7,378 bases of DNA from Campylobacterota bacterium (GCA_003646505.1 QMKT01000097.1:1-7378); one strand, 5' to 3'. Shown: positions 1-6,984, counted from the first letter of the stretch. Notes: a model not told the origin generated them from the sequence alone. A program made the numbers and translations.

Positions 1-1
1 A

Positions 2-1381
2 GAAAATGAAGTTGAGTTTATTGATTTTAGATTTACAGACATTAAAGGTGCATGGCACCATATTTCATACAGAGCATCTGCGGTAGATGAAGGTATGTTG
101 AATGCAGGTATTCCATTTGATGGTTCATCTATTGAAAACTGGCAGCCGATTGAAAAATCAGATATGCTACTTAAGCCAGATGTTCCAACTGCATTTATGG
201 ATCCATTCACAGCAGATAGTACAGTCATCCTTATTTGTGATGTTTATGATATCTATAAAAATGACCTTTATGAGAGATGTCCTAGATCTATCGCTAAGAA
301 AACACTTAAGTATATGGAAGAGAGTGGTGTTGGTGATGATGCATACTTTGGTCCGGAAAATGAATTCTTCATCTTTGATGATGTAAAAATCTGGTCAGGT
401 ATTAACCAAACTGGATACAGAGTTGAATCTGAAGAGGGTGAGTGGAGTGCTAATACTAGCTATGAGTATGGAAACATGGGTCACAGACCAGGTACAAAAG
501 GTGGGTACTTCCCAACAATGCCAACAGACTCAATGGTAGACCTAAGAGCAGAAATGATGTTACTTCTTGAAGAAGTAGGTTTGACTGTAATGCTTGGTCA
601 CCACGAAGTTGCTCAGGCACAAGGTGAGATCGGTATCAAATTTGGAAACATGATCGAAGCAGCAGATAATGTACAAAAATACAAGTATGTTGTAAAAATG
701 GTAGCACACCTTAACGGTAAATCTGCAACATTTATGCCTAAACCACTTTATGGTGACAATGGTAACGGTATGCACGTACACCAGTCTATCTGGAAAGATG
801 GAAAAAACATGTTCTATCAAGAAGGCGAATATGCAAACCTATCTGAAATGGCACTACAATATCTTGGTGGTGTATTTAGACACTCTGGTGCAGTTGCATC
901 ATTTACAAACCCAAGTACAAACTCATACAAAAGATTGGTTCCAGGATATGAAGCACCATCTATCTTGACTTACTCAAGCCAAAACAGATCAGCTGCTTGT
1001 CGTATCCCTTATGGTGCGGGTGAGATGGCTACAAGAATTGAGACTAGATTCCCAGATTCAACTGCTTGTCCTTACCTTTGTTTTGCAGTACTTATGCTAG
1101 CAGGTCTTGACGGTATCAAAAATGCTGATGTGCCTGTTGGTCCTATGGATATTGACCTATTTGAGTTAACACTTGATGAGATCAAAGAGAAGAACATCCC
1201 TCAAATGCCTCGTACACTAAGAGAAGCACTTGAAGGCCTTCGTGAAGACTATGATTTCCTTACACCAGTTATGTCTCTTGAATTTATCAATACATATAGA
1301 ACATATATGTTTGAAAGTCAAGTACATGAAGATGAAGCTAGACCTACAGGATTTGAGTTTAAGACTACTTATTCTTGCTAA
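2..1381 (+). CDS. glnA: Glutamine synthetase type I (5' end outside window)
   Basis: Makes glutamine from glutamate, ammonia and ATP; a cytosolic dodecamer that is the main entry point for ammonium. The frame is open from base 2, giving 31 residues before the first internal ATG at 95. Those residues include [10 protein letters not shown], typical GS N-terminal sequence, so 95 is not the start; about 15 residues are missing off the left edge. 459 residues are visible against about 470-480 for the family. Motifs in order: DGSSIENW (about 119-142), the metal-binding GPENEFFIF (from 350), [13 protein letters not shown] (about 596-634), the ATP-binding [16 protein letters not shown] (about 737-787), [13 protein letters not shown] and NRSAACRIP (from 983), and RIETRFPDS. 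The loop that normally carries the adenylylated tyrosine (NLYDLP type) reads DLFELT, with Phe at 1160-1162, so GlnE-type adenylylation at this site is not possible. The same replacement is described for Helicobacter. The gene ends in TAA and is followed by a hairpin terminator. Confidence 0.97.
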   Translation, partial: ENEVEFIDFRFTDIKGAWHHISYRASAVDEGMLNAGIPFDGSSIENWQPIEKSDMLLKPDVPTAFMDPFTADSTVILICDVYDIYKNDLYERCPRSIAKKTLKYMEESGVGDDAYFGPENEFFIFDDVKIWSGINQTGYRVESEEGEWSANTSYEYGNMGHRPGTKGGYFPTMPTDSMVDLRAEMMLLLEEVGLTVMLGHHEVAQAQGEIGIKFGNMIEAADNVQKYKYVVKMVAHLNGKSATFMPKPLYGDNGNGMHVHQSIWKDGKNMFYQEGEYANLSEMALQYLGGVFRHSGAVASFTNPSTNSYKRLVPGYEAPSILTYSSQNRSAACRIPYGAGEMATRIETRFPDSTACPYLCFAVLMLAGLDGIKNADVPVGPMDIDLFELTLDEIKEKNIPQMPRTLREALEGLREDYDFLTPVMSLEFINTYRTYMFESQVHEDEARPTGFEFKTTYSC

Positions 1382-1400
1382 GAGGTTTAGTAAACTTCTT

Positions 1401-1430
1401 GTTCCCACATTTCATGTGGGAACATATTTT
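1401..1430 (+). terminator. Rho-independent terminator of glnA
   Basis: Twenty bases after the glnA stop lies a perfect inverted repeat, GTTCCCACAT (1401-1410) and ATGTGGGAAC (1414-1423). It forms 9 bp with a 5-nt loop, or 10 bp with a 3-nt loop. It is followed by ATATTTT, a short and imperfect T run. On the minus strand the bases after the stem are AAGAAG, not T-rich, so it should work for glnA only and not for the convergent antiporter transcript. Confidence 0.8.
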
Positions 1431-1566
1431 CCCCCTTCAACTCACAAAACATATTTAAATACATAATTTCATTCTACTCTTATTTTTATCATCTTAATGG
1501 GTAAATTGTACTTTCTTTTAATTACTATATTGATGTATGCATTAGCATCGAGAAGCAAGAGGAAAT

Positions 1567-1640
1567 GTAGGGGAGGAGTCCCATCTCCTCCCAGAATACC
1601 ATAACATCCAGTCGGACGGACACAGGGGTACCGCCCCTAC
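1567..1640. repeat. REPIN-like inverted pair of GTAG palindromes
   Basis: This GC-rich 74-bp block sits in the AT-rich gap between the convergent genes glnA and the antiporter. Its ends are 7-bp inverted repeats, GTAGGGG (1567-1573) and CCCCTAC (1634-1640). Behind each GTAG is a hairpin. The left one has GGGAGGAG (1571-1578) pairing perfectly with CTCCTCCC (1585-1592) around TCCCAT. The right one, read on the minus strand, has GGGCGG (1636-1631) pairing with CCGTCC (1619-1614) with one G-U pair, or alternatively a smaller inner stem AGGGG/CCCCT (1624-1628/1634-1638). Two REP-type palindromes, each headed by GTAG and facing in opposite directions, is the architecture of REPINs mobilised by RAYT (TnpA-REP) transposases. 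No RAYT gene is in the window and only one copy is visible, so the class is inference. It may also act as a bidirectional transcript end. Confidence 0.55.
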
Positions 1641-1668
1641 CACACTCCCATTATCCTGAACATATGTG

Positions 1669-2976
1669 TTAATTTTTAAAAAGTTGTTTCTCTTCTTCTT
1701 TCTTAAAAAAGGTAAAATAGGTCCAAAGTGTCGTTCCATACACAAAGATAGACATCATTACAACGCCCGTAGTCACCACTTCAAAAAATTCTTTATGTTC
1801 AAATGAGGCAGGTATCATATGTACAAGTATGATGGAGAGTGCCCCTTTCATACCTGAAAAAGTCAAAATGAACCACCCTTCCACACCAACAGGGGCAATG
1901 TGTTTTACCTTATCACCGATAAATGCAAATTTGGCCATAGAAGCAGCCCGTATAAGCGTTGTAATACCAAACATAATGAGTATCTCTGTTTTATATGCCC
2001 AAAGTTTTTCAAGACTCACCATCTCAGCTAAAACAAAAAAGATCATCACCGCAGCGATGTATCCAAACTCTTTTGACATTTCATAAATGTATTCAAGTCT
2101 TTCTGTGGTTGTAGCCTTGATCCCATCTAGACGTAATTTACGCATAAAACTCTTATTTCTTTTAGCTTCATCCTCTTGGGCTACTTTAATGTCTGCATCT
2201 ATCCAGGCCTTTGTCGTAATGATCGCCACGATAAGTGTCAAGATACCAGAGACATGCATCTCTTCAGCCACAACGTAAGCAAGATAAGCTTCTATAATAA
2301 AAGCAAAAAATTCACCTCTTTTGTCAGAAAAAAGTTTCATAAGCATATAGAAAACAAACCCTATCGTTACCCCTATTCCAATACTCACTATAAACACACG
2401 CAAGGCATCAAGTGCTGCGTGACCTGCATTAATATCTCCAGACATCATCCATGGTAAACCTATGAAGAAAAAAGCAATGACAGCTGTGGCATCATTTCCC
2501 AATGATTCACCTTCTATCAGTACTTTTATATGATGAGAAATACCTTTAAATCGTGATAAAATAGACTGTACGGACACTGCATCTGTTGCCATGTTGATCG
2601 CAAAAAGTGACACATAGGCACCAATGGTCAATCCCTCAAATATACCAAAATAGTACATACTGGTCCCCACAGAGATAGAGAGTGCCACAGCGATCACTGC
2701 CAAGTAGAAGATATCCCATCCATATTTTTTGATGTCAGAGAAATGAAGATGTAGGGCATCTCCCATAAAAATAAGCGGGATACAAAACAAAATAATGGCA
2801 TCAAAATAGTGTTTGAGATCGATGGGGACAGCCATAGGAACATAAGTATAGATAGTGTAAGAACCGATGAGTAGTAAAAATACAGATGGTATTTTTAATT
2901 TATTAGCAAGGGCATCTGAAAAAACAACCAACCCCAATATTGTTATAAGTATGATCTCTGGTGCGAAACTATGCAT
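1669..2976 (-). CDS. CPA1/NhaP-type cation:proton antiporter
   Basis: An inner-membrane protein of 435 residues, predicted to exchange Na+ (or K+/Li+) for protons and so control internal pH and salt. It has many hydrophobic spans with the N-terminus in the membrane almost at once (residues 7-24) and a CPA1 core: ATDAVSV (130-136, with T131 and D132) and EGESLGND (155-162, with S158, N161 and D162). These match the ion-binding threonine/aspartate and serine/asparagine/aspartate of NhaP proteins. GMKGALS (375-381) replaces the usual GLRGA, so the common arginine is a lysine. A charged cytoplasmic loop lies near residues 262-300, and the C-terminus is a short basic/acidic tail with no regulatory domain. 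The ATG at 2976 is chosen because AAAGGA lies 6 bases upstream. The gene overlaps the end of the DsbA-like gene by 8 nt, suggesting translational coupling. Stop is TAA. The ion specificity cannot be read from the sequence. Confidence 0.9.
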   Translation of the reverse strand: MHSFAPEIILITILGLVVFSDALANKLKIPSVFLLLIGSYTIYTYVPMAVPIDLKHYFDAIILFCIPLIFMGDALHLHFSDIKKYGWDIFYLAVIAVALSISVGTSMYYFGIFEGLTIGAYVSLFAINMATDAVSVQSILSRFKGISHHIKVLIEGESLGNDATAVIAFFFIGLPWMMSGDINAGHAALDALRVFIVSIGIGVTIGFVFYMLMKLFSDKRGEFFAFIIEAYLAYVVAEEMHVSGILTLIVAIITTKAWIDADIKVAQEDEAKRNKSFMRKLRLDGIKATTTERLEYIYEMSKEFGYIAAVMIFFVLAEMVSLEKLWAYKTEILIMFGITTLIRAASMAKFAFIGDKVKHIAPVGVEGWFILTFSGMKGALSIILVHMIPASFEHKEFFEVVTTGVVMMSIFVYGTTLWTYFTFFKKEEEKQLFKN

Positions 2977-3586
2977 TTTTATCCTTTAATAATCTGTTCA
3001 TATCTTCTAAACTTCTATACCCTTTTTGACATACCATATGTCCCTCTTCATCCATAATGACCACGAAAGGAAATGCATTGGCACCCATAGAGCGTGCTTT
3101 GGCAAAATCATGCTGCATCAAAAGTTCCGCTCTGTCACTTTCAAAAAATGTCTTAAATGATCTACTGTCCAAACTCTCATCAAGCAGTTCATTTAAAATA
3201 TCTGTGTTTGTAATATCTTTACCTTGTGCATAAAATGCTTCTTGTATGGTATGTAGATATTTAAAAGCCCTTTGCATACCAAACACTTCTCTTACCGTGA
3301 TCACAGCTTTACATGCGGGGTAAGTGTCATAGTCAAAAGAGTTTTTGTCAAATAAAGTGTCTGAAAATATCTGCCCTGTTCTCTGAGCCACTTGCTCCCA
3401 ATGTCCTTGAAGATAAACTTTTGATCGTTCGTCCCAAGACATTTCACCTTTAGTGCGAAGACCACCTAGAACCAGTGAGAATGTATACTCACTTTCTAAA
3501 TTTGTGCGTAATTCTTCCATAATAGGAGCAAAACCCCAACACCATGAACACATAGGGTCTACAACAAAAAGTAACTCTCTTTTCAT
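2969..3586 (-). CDS. Cytosolic DsbA/FrnE-like CxxC thioredoxin-fold protein
   Basis: A protein of 205 residues resembling the predicted protein-disulfide isomerase group of the DsbA superfamily (COG3531-like). Its first strand, ELLFVVDP, leads straight into CSWCW with C13 and C16 as the redox pair. NAFPFVV near residue 170 supplies the cis-proline loop that sits opposite the CxxC in thioredoxin folds, and the middle is the helical insertion of DsbA. There is no signal peptide or membrane span, so it should be cytosolic, unlike periplasmic DsbA; its substrates are unknown. I start it at the ATG at 3586, one base after the PBP1A stop (TAG-G-ATG), a stop/restart arrangement that suggests coupling. 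A GTG at 3604 in the same frame would add six residues (VVHCFR with GTG as Met) not expected in the fold and has no ribosome site before it. The start at 3586 has only a poorly spaced AGG. Stop is TAG. Confidence 0.85.
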   Translation of the reverse strand: MKRELLFVVDPMCSWCWGFAPIMEELRTNLESEYTFSLVLGGLRTKGEMSWDERSKVYLQGHWEQVAQRTGQIFSDTLFDKNSFDYDTYPACKAVITVREVFGMQRAFKYLHTIQEAFYAQGKDITNTDILNELLDESLDSRSFKTFFESDRAELLMQHDFAKARSMGANAFPFVVIMDEEGHMVCQKGYRSLEDMNRLLKDKNA

Positions 3587-3587
3587 C

Positions 3588-4304
3588 CTAAAACAGTGTA
3601 CCACTATCGTTGGAAACTGGTCTTAAAGGTACTTTTCTACCAGGGTGCAATGCATCCCCTTCATCCCTAGAATCTTCTGAAAACCCTGTATCATCTTCAT
3701 AAACTCCTTCTATAGGGCCTTCATCAATGTTAAGTGTAGGTGCCAGACCTATCTCTCCCTCATCGGGATCAATATCTTCTACAATATTTGTCTCTTCTTC
3801 CAGCATCCTGTCACTCTCATCACTCTCATCAATCTCATCATACGGATGTACTTCTTTTTTATGACTTGAAGGCAGTGGGGAGTGTTCTGTGTAGAGTTCT
3901 GCTTTACCTTCATATTCACCTCTGAACACCCCTTCAGGTATATCAAAAGTACGTTTTGTATCAGGATAAAGCTCCAATAATTTTTTATAGTAAAAAGCAA
4001 ATGCCGGTGCTGCGATGGCCCCACCGGTTGCACCTTTTCCTATACGTTTATTATCATCTCTACCAAACCATACAATGGTTTCAATAGTAGGAGAATATCC
4101 ACAGAACCATGCATCAATATTGTTGTTCGTTGTTCCCGTTTTACCTGCAAGTTCTATGCCAGAAACACGTGCATTTCTTCCCGTCCCTCTTTTAATGACA
4201 TCCATAAGAACATCTGTCATCAAATAAGCCTGTTCAGGTGTGGTAAAACCTTCTATCTCTTTAGGACGTGTTTCATAAATGATCGCACCCTCTTTAGAGA
4301 TGAT
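3588..4304 (-). CDS. PBP1A C-terminal part: KTG box and acidic tail, beyond the TAG
   Basis: 238 codons continue the PBP1A frame without another stop. The part up to about codon 605 is normal transpeptidase: IISKEGAIIYE, TTPEQAYLMTDVLMDVIKRGTG, then KTGTTNNNIDAWFCGYSP with K545-T546-G547, and VWFGRDDNKRIG. From about 625 to the end the chain becomes an acidic low-complexity tail rich in Asp and Glu, closing with a short basic stretch (PGRKVPLRPV). A separate gene is unlikely: the candidate starts TTG at 4223 and ATG at 4220 have no ribosome binding site before them, and a start there would leave only a transpeptidase fragment. It can matter only if the TAG is read through or is an error. The final stop is also TAG. 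Confidence 0.6.
   Translation of the reverse strand: MISKEGAIIYETRPKEIEGFTTPEQAYLMTDVLMDVIKRGTGRNARVSGIELAGKTGTTNNNIDAWFCGYSPTIETIVWFGRDDNKRIGKGATGGAIAAPAFAFYYKKLLELYPDTKRTFDIPEGVFRGEYEGKAELYTEHSPLPSSHKKEVHPYDEIDESDESDRMLEEETNIVEDIDPDEGEIGLAPTLNIDEGPIEGVYEDDTGFSEDSRDEGDALHPGRKVPLRPVSNDSGTLF
3813..3839 (-). repeat. 9-bp tandem repeat, three units, inside the PBP1A acidic tail
   Basis: Read on the minus strand, the unit GATGAGAGT occurs twice (3830-3813) and is preceded by a one-base variant, GATGAGATT (3839-3831). It encodes DEI-DES-DES, part of the Asp/Glu-rich tail at about codons 646-654. Since the unit is three codons long, gain or loss of copies would change tail length without breaking the frame. 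Confidence 0.7.
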
Positions 4305-5774
4305 CTAAGAGACCAGTCTTGGCGCTATCATATGTCCTTTGTTGGCAAAGACTGAAAAGATCTGAGCCATTTTAAGTGGACTGAGCCCAAGGTTACCCAA
4401 GGCAATAGACATATCTCTAGGGATATGCGGTACATCCAAAAATGCCAAACGTTTACGAATAGTGCTCACACCTAAGTCTGATACAAGGTTAATGGTCGCC
4501 AAGTTACGTGAATGGACCAGCGCTTCTCTAAATGAGATAAAGCCTTTAAAATCATGTTCATAATTTTTAGGTGCCCAAATTTTTGGCTTTCCTTTATAAT
4601 AATACTGAAATGTTCTTGCCAGGTCAGTGAGTGGACTTGCAGGGTTATACCCCATGTCCAATGCTGTTTGATAAATGAACGGCTTGAAAGAAGAACCCGG
4701 TTGGCGTTTAGACTGGGTCACACGGTTAAAGGTAGATTTTTTATAATCAGTCGTTCCTACCATAGCCAAGATATCTCCCGTGGCACTCTCCACAGCAACA
4801 AATGCGGTATTCAAAGTAGATGTTTTTGCTTTTTCATTGTATTTTTTAAGTGCCTTCTTATACGCAAAATCCACAGCCTCTTTTGCAATAGCTTGCTGCT
4901 TCATATCAATGGTCGTATAAATTTCATACCCACCCGTACGTATATCCCCCAGTTTACCCTTAAAGCGTCTAAGTACTTCATCTACTATACCTGGTGCAAT
5001 GTTTTGTGTTAAAGATGTTTTATAGACTTTAGGAGACTCTTTTACTGCTTTGAGGTAATCACTTTGTGTGATCCACCCTATACTTTTCATACGATAGAGT
5101 ACATTATTGGCACGATCCAAAGCTCTTTTATAATGTTTAAGCGGGTTGTAAAAGCTGGGTGCATTAGGCAGTCCTACCAAAATAGCAGCCTCTTTGAGTG
5201 TGATCTCATTCAACTCTTTATGAAAATACCCGTTTGCTGCTGTTTTCACACCAAAATAGTTATTTCCGTATGATATTTCATTGAGATAACGCTCAATGAT
5301 ATCTTCTTTACTTAACTCATGTTCTATCTTGATGGCCAAGATAGCTTCTTTGATCTTCCGTGCAAGTTTCTTTTCATTGCTAAGAATTTTATTTTTGATG
5401 AGTTGCTGTGTTAAAGTACTCCCACCCTCAACAAAACTTCCAGCCTGGATATCTTTAATAATAGCTCTTAAAATAGCATCTGGATTCACACCGTTATGCT
5501 CAAAGAACTTTGTATCTTCCATGGCGATCAGTCCCTCAACGAGGAAACTTGGGAGTTCATCATAACGTGCATAAAGACGGTGCTGTTTTTTAAAGACATA
5601 CGCCAGCTTATTACCCTCTCTATCATAAATAATAGAAGAAGTTTCAGGCTTATAATTGATCAGCTTATCCGCATCCAAAGAGATCTCTTCATAGGCGTAG
5701 ATAAATGCCGCAGTCAATGCTACACCAAAGAGCATGGCTAAAATGATGGAACCTTTGACTAGACTATTGAACAC
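4305..5774 (-). CDS. PBP1A N-terminal part: anchor, GT51 domain, most of the transpeptidase
   Basis: The product expected if the TAG is obeyed: 489 residues ending MIAPRLVS. Residues 8-28 form one transmembrane anchor with the remainder periplasmic. The GT51 motifs are EDTKFFEHNG (86-95, with catalytic E86), GGSTLTQQLIKN (117-128), the R-KIKEA region (139-144) and IIERYLNEI (159-167), so glycan polymerisation should survive. The transpeptidase begins around 320 and keeps SSFK (nucleophile S361, K364) and SRN (422-424), but lacks KTG. Class A PBPs need all three boxes, so crosslinking should be lost. The start is GTG: in the minus strand AAAGGG precedes it by about 5 bases, and an in-frame TAA lies 10-12 bases upstream, so no longer protein is possible. 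Confidence 0.85.
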   Translation of the reverse strand: MFNSLVKGSIILAMLFGVALTAAFIYAYEEISLDADKLINYKPETSSIIYDREGNKLAYVFKKQHRLYARYDELPSFLVEGLIAMEDTKFFEHNGVNPDAILRAIIKDIQAGSFVEGGSTLTQQLIKNKILSNEKKLARKIKEAILAIKIEHELSKEDIIERYLNEISYGNNYFGVKTAANGYFHKELNEITLKEAAILVGLPNAPSFYNPLKHYKRALDRANNVLYRMKSIGWITQSDYLKAVKESPKVYKTSLTQNIAPGIVDEVLRRFKGKLGDIRTGGYEIYTTIDMKQQAIAKEAVDFAYKKALKKYNEKAKTSTLNTAFVAVESATGDILAMVGTTDYKKSTFNRVTQSKRQPGSSFKPFIYQTALDMGYNPASPLTDLARTFQYYYKGKPKIWAPKNYEHDFKGFISFREALVHSRNLATINLVSDLGVSTIRKRLAFLDVPHIPRDMSIALGNLGLSPLKMAQIFSVFANKGHMIAPRLVS

Positions 5775-5886
5775 ACAAACCCTTTATATACATTTTTAAT
5801 TTGAACTCGAATTATTTACAAATGCCCACAGCACAAGCACTATCGCTAGTTTAGTAATTTCCTATTCTATAATTCAAATTTTACAC
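5775..5886 (-). promoter_or_regulatory. bioF-PBP1A spacer; possible promoter for PBP1A, weakly supported
   Basis: This 112-bp AT-rich gap is the only sizeable break in the minus-strand gene cluster. The secure element is the PBP1A ribosome binding site AAAGGG at about 5785-5780. Further upstream, on the minus strand, TTGTGC (about 5836-5831) and the AT-rich TGTAAATAAT (5820-5811) could be -35 and -10 elements, but neither is a close match and Campylobacterota promoters are poorly predicted by the -35 box. There is no convincing hairpin-plus-T-run terminator for bioF, so transcription from maf-bioF may simply continue through. Confidence 0.3.
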
Positions 5887-6981
5887 CTATTGTACCTTGT
5901 TATGGCTAATGAGTGCCAATGCATGCCTTATCTTTTTCATAGAGACACTCAAGTTGAGTATAAGTCTCATCATGGGTTTTTCCACAGTAGGCTGACGTAT
6001 AGCTCCCACCAAATACCCTTGTGATATAAGTCCATCTTGTACAAATAAGGCATGCTCATTGTCAGGCATTTCAATAGGAACAATTAAACTTGGACAAGAA
6101 ACTCCCAACTGTTCTCTTACATTCATTTGACGTTCCAGTATTTGCTGTGCATATTTTGTAGCATGTTTACGTATATATCTTACATTCACCAGTGCCAAAG
6201 CAGTATCAAAAATAGAAGGTGCCGTAGAGTAGATGATCGGTTTTGCCCTGTTGACCAAAAAAGAGATAATCGTTTTAGATGCTAAAATATACGCACCATA
6301 AGAACCATAAGCTTTACCCAAGGTACCCATTTTAATATGTCTTTCATTGATCTTGATACCATAGTATTCAAAAATACCCAATAGTTTTAAACCAAGAACA
6401 CCTGCAGAGTGTGCTTCATCTACGATCATCAATGCTTTGTATGCTTCAGCAAGTGTAAATATCTCTTTTTTACAAAGATCACCACCCATCGAGTAGACAC
6501 CTTCTACTGCAATGATCTGTCTCTTGGCAGGATGAGCTTCTAGTTTTTCTTTTAGATCATGTACATCATTATGTTTAAAGGTTACTACCCTATCACCTAA
6601 AAGTTGTGAGGCCATCACGCCTGAGGCATGATACTCTTCATCCATAAAAAGCATATCACCTTTACGTACAAGCGCTTCGATAAGTGCCATGTTTGCCAAG
6701 TACCCCGAACCAACCACAAGCCCCTCTTCAAAACCATTTTGCTCAGCCATTTCTTGTTCAAATAATTTATGTATAGGATGATAGCCATTAACTAACATAG
6801 AAGCTTTAGAGCTTTTGATCGTATACTCTTCTACAAGTTTCACAGCTTTTTTAAACTGCTTTTTATTTGTAGATAAACCCAAATAATCATTAGATGCCAG
6901 ATCATCAAGCCTAACATCAAATACCTTACGCTCTCTAAAACGTCCTGCTTTTTTGAGTGCTTTTAATTCATTTTCATACAT
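5887..6981 (-). CDS. bioF: Alpha-oxoamine synthase family PLP enzyme, probable 8-amino-7-oxononanoate synthase
   Basis: Probably condenses a pimeloyl thioester with L-alanine, the first ring-building step of biotin synthesis; cytosolic homodimer. 364 residues, slightly shorter than E. coli BioF (about 384). Visible are LASNDYLGLS (28-37), GSGYLANMAL (91-100), DEEYHAS (114-120, with H118 stacking on PLP), VEGVYSMGGD (159-168), VDEAHSAGVLG (187-197, with D188 and H191) and the Schiff-base lysine K223 in GTLGKAYGSYGA. The closing IRQPTVEKPMMRLILN (328-343) matches the BioF type RPPTVP...RLR. The region normally reading GSGGSR-SG reads SSKASMLVNG (57-66), so the substrate pocket differs and another acyl-CoA or acyl-ACP plus amino acid pair (as in Kbl-type enzymes) cannot be excluded. 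No other bio gene is adjacent. Starts 3 nt after the maf stop, with AAAGGG inside the end of maf as ribosome site. Stop is TAG. Confidence 0.8.
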   Translation of the reverse strand: MYENELKALKKAGRFRERKVFDVRLDDLASNDYLGLSTNKKQFKKAVKLVEEYTIKSSKASMLVNGYHPIHKLFEQEMAEQNGFEEGLVVGSGYLANMALIEALVRKGDMLFMDEEYHASGVMASQLLGDRVVTFKHNDVHDLKEKLEAHPAKRQIIAVEGVYSMGGDLCKKEIFTLAEAYKALMIVDEAHSAGVLGLKLLGIFEYYGIKINERHIKMGTLGKAYGSYGAYILASKTIISFLVNRAKPIIYSTAPSIFDTALALVNVRYIRKHATKYAQQILERQMNVREQLGVSCPSLIVPIEMPDNEHALFVQDGLISQGYLVGAIRQPTVEKPMMRLILNLSVSMKKIRHALALISHNKVQ

Positions 6982-6984
6982 AAT

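Larger units (their letters stand above)
3588..5774 (-). pseudogene. PBP1A (class A penicillin-binding protein) locus with in-frame TAG at codon 490
   Basis: This is the whole reading frame of a bifunctional peptidoglycan glycosyltransferase/transpeptidase, which polymerises lipid II and crosslinks stem peptides at the inner membrane. Read through the TAG at 4307-4305 it is 728 codons: membrane anchor (about 8-28), GT51 domain (about 45-225), linker, transpeptidase (about 320-605) and a long acidic tail. All catalytic motifs of both domains are present, but KTG (545-547) lies beyond the stop. Both sides of the stop are in the same frame, so no indel is involved; a single base change explains it. 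Family members usually have a basic residue near this point (a V-x-K-I type of sequence), so AAG to TAG or CAG to TAG is plausible. I call it an interrupted gene with the caveat that sequencing error or readthrough would make it intact. The gene starts with GTG at 5774, with AAAGGG correctly placed upstream. Confidence 0.75.

Noticed and set aside
95..97. ATG at 95 as the glnA start.
   Set aside because: The same frame is open back to the window edge and encodes recognisable glutamine synthetase N-terminal sequence.
560..820. Minus-strand open frame inside glnA, and similar open frames opposite the PBP1A and antiporter genes.
   Set aside because: They lie wholly within strongly supported genes, show no recognisable domain and have unlikely amino acid make-up; they are shadows.
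1660..1667. Palindrome ACATATGT just beyond the antiporter stop.
   Set aside because: Too short and AT-rich to be a terminator stem, and it has no T run on the minus strand.
1542..1668. A minus-strand open frame across the glnA-antiporter gap, including the palindrome pair.
   Set aside because: Its sequence is a translation of the REP-like palindromes and flanks, overlaps the end of the antiporter gene, and shows no domain or ribosome site.
3587..3604. GTG at 3604 as the start of the DsbA-like gene.
   Set aside because: It adds six residues not expected before the first strand and no ribosome site precedes it; ATG 3586 fits the fold and the stop/restart spacing.
3588..4223. The C-terminal PBP1A part as an independent gene starting at TTG 4223 or ATG 4220.
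   Set aside because: It has no ribosome binding site, is in the same frame as the upstream part, and contains only the end of a transpeptidase domain. A split by one nonsense codon explains it better.
5798..5880. Inverted repeat AATTTGAA (5798-5805) and TTCAAATT (5873-5880) bracketing most of the bioF-PBP1A spacer.
   Set aside because: Eight-base AT-only-like arms 67 bases apart are expected by chance in such AT-rich sequence, and there is no terminator or operator pattern with them.
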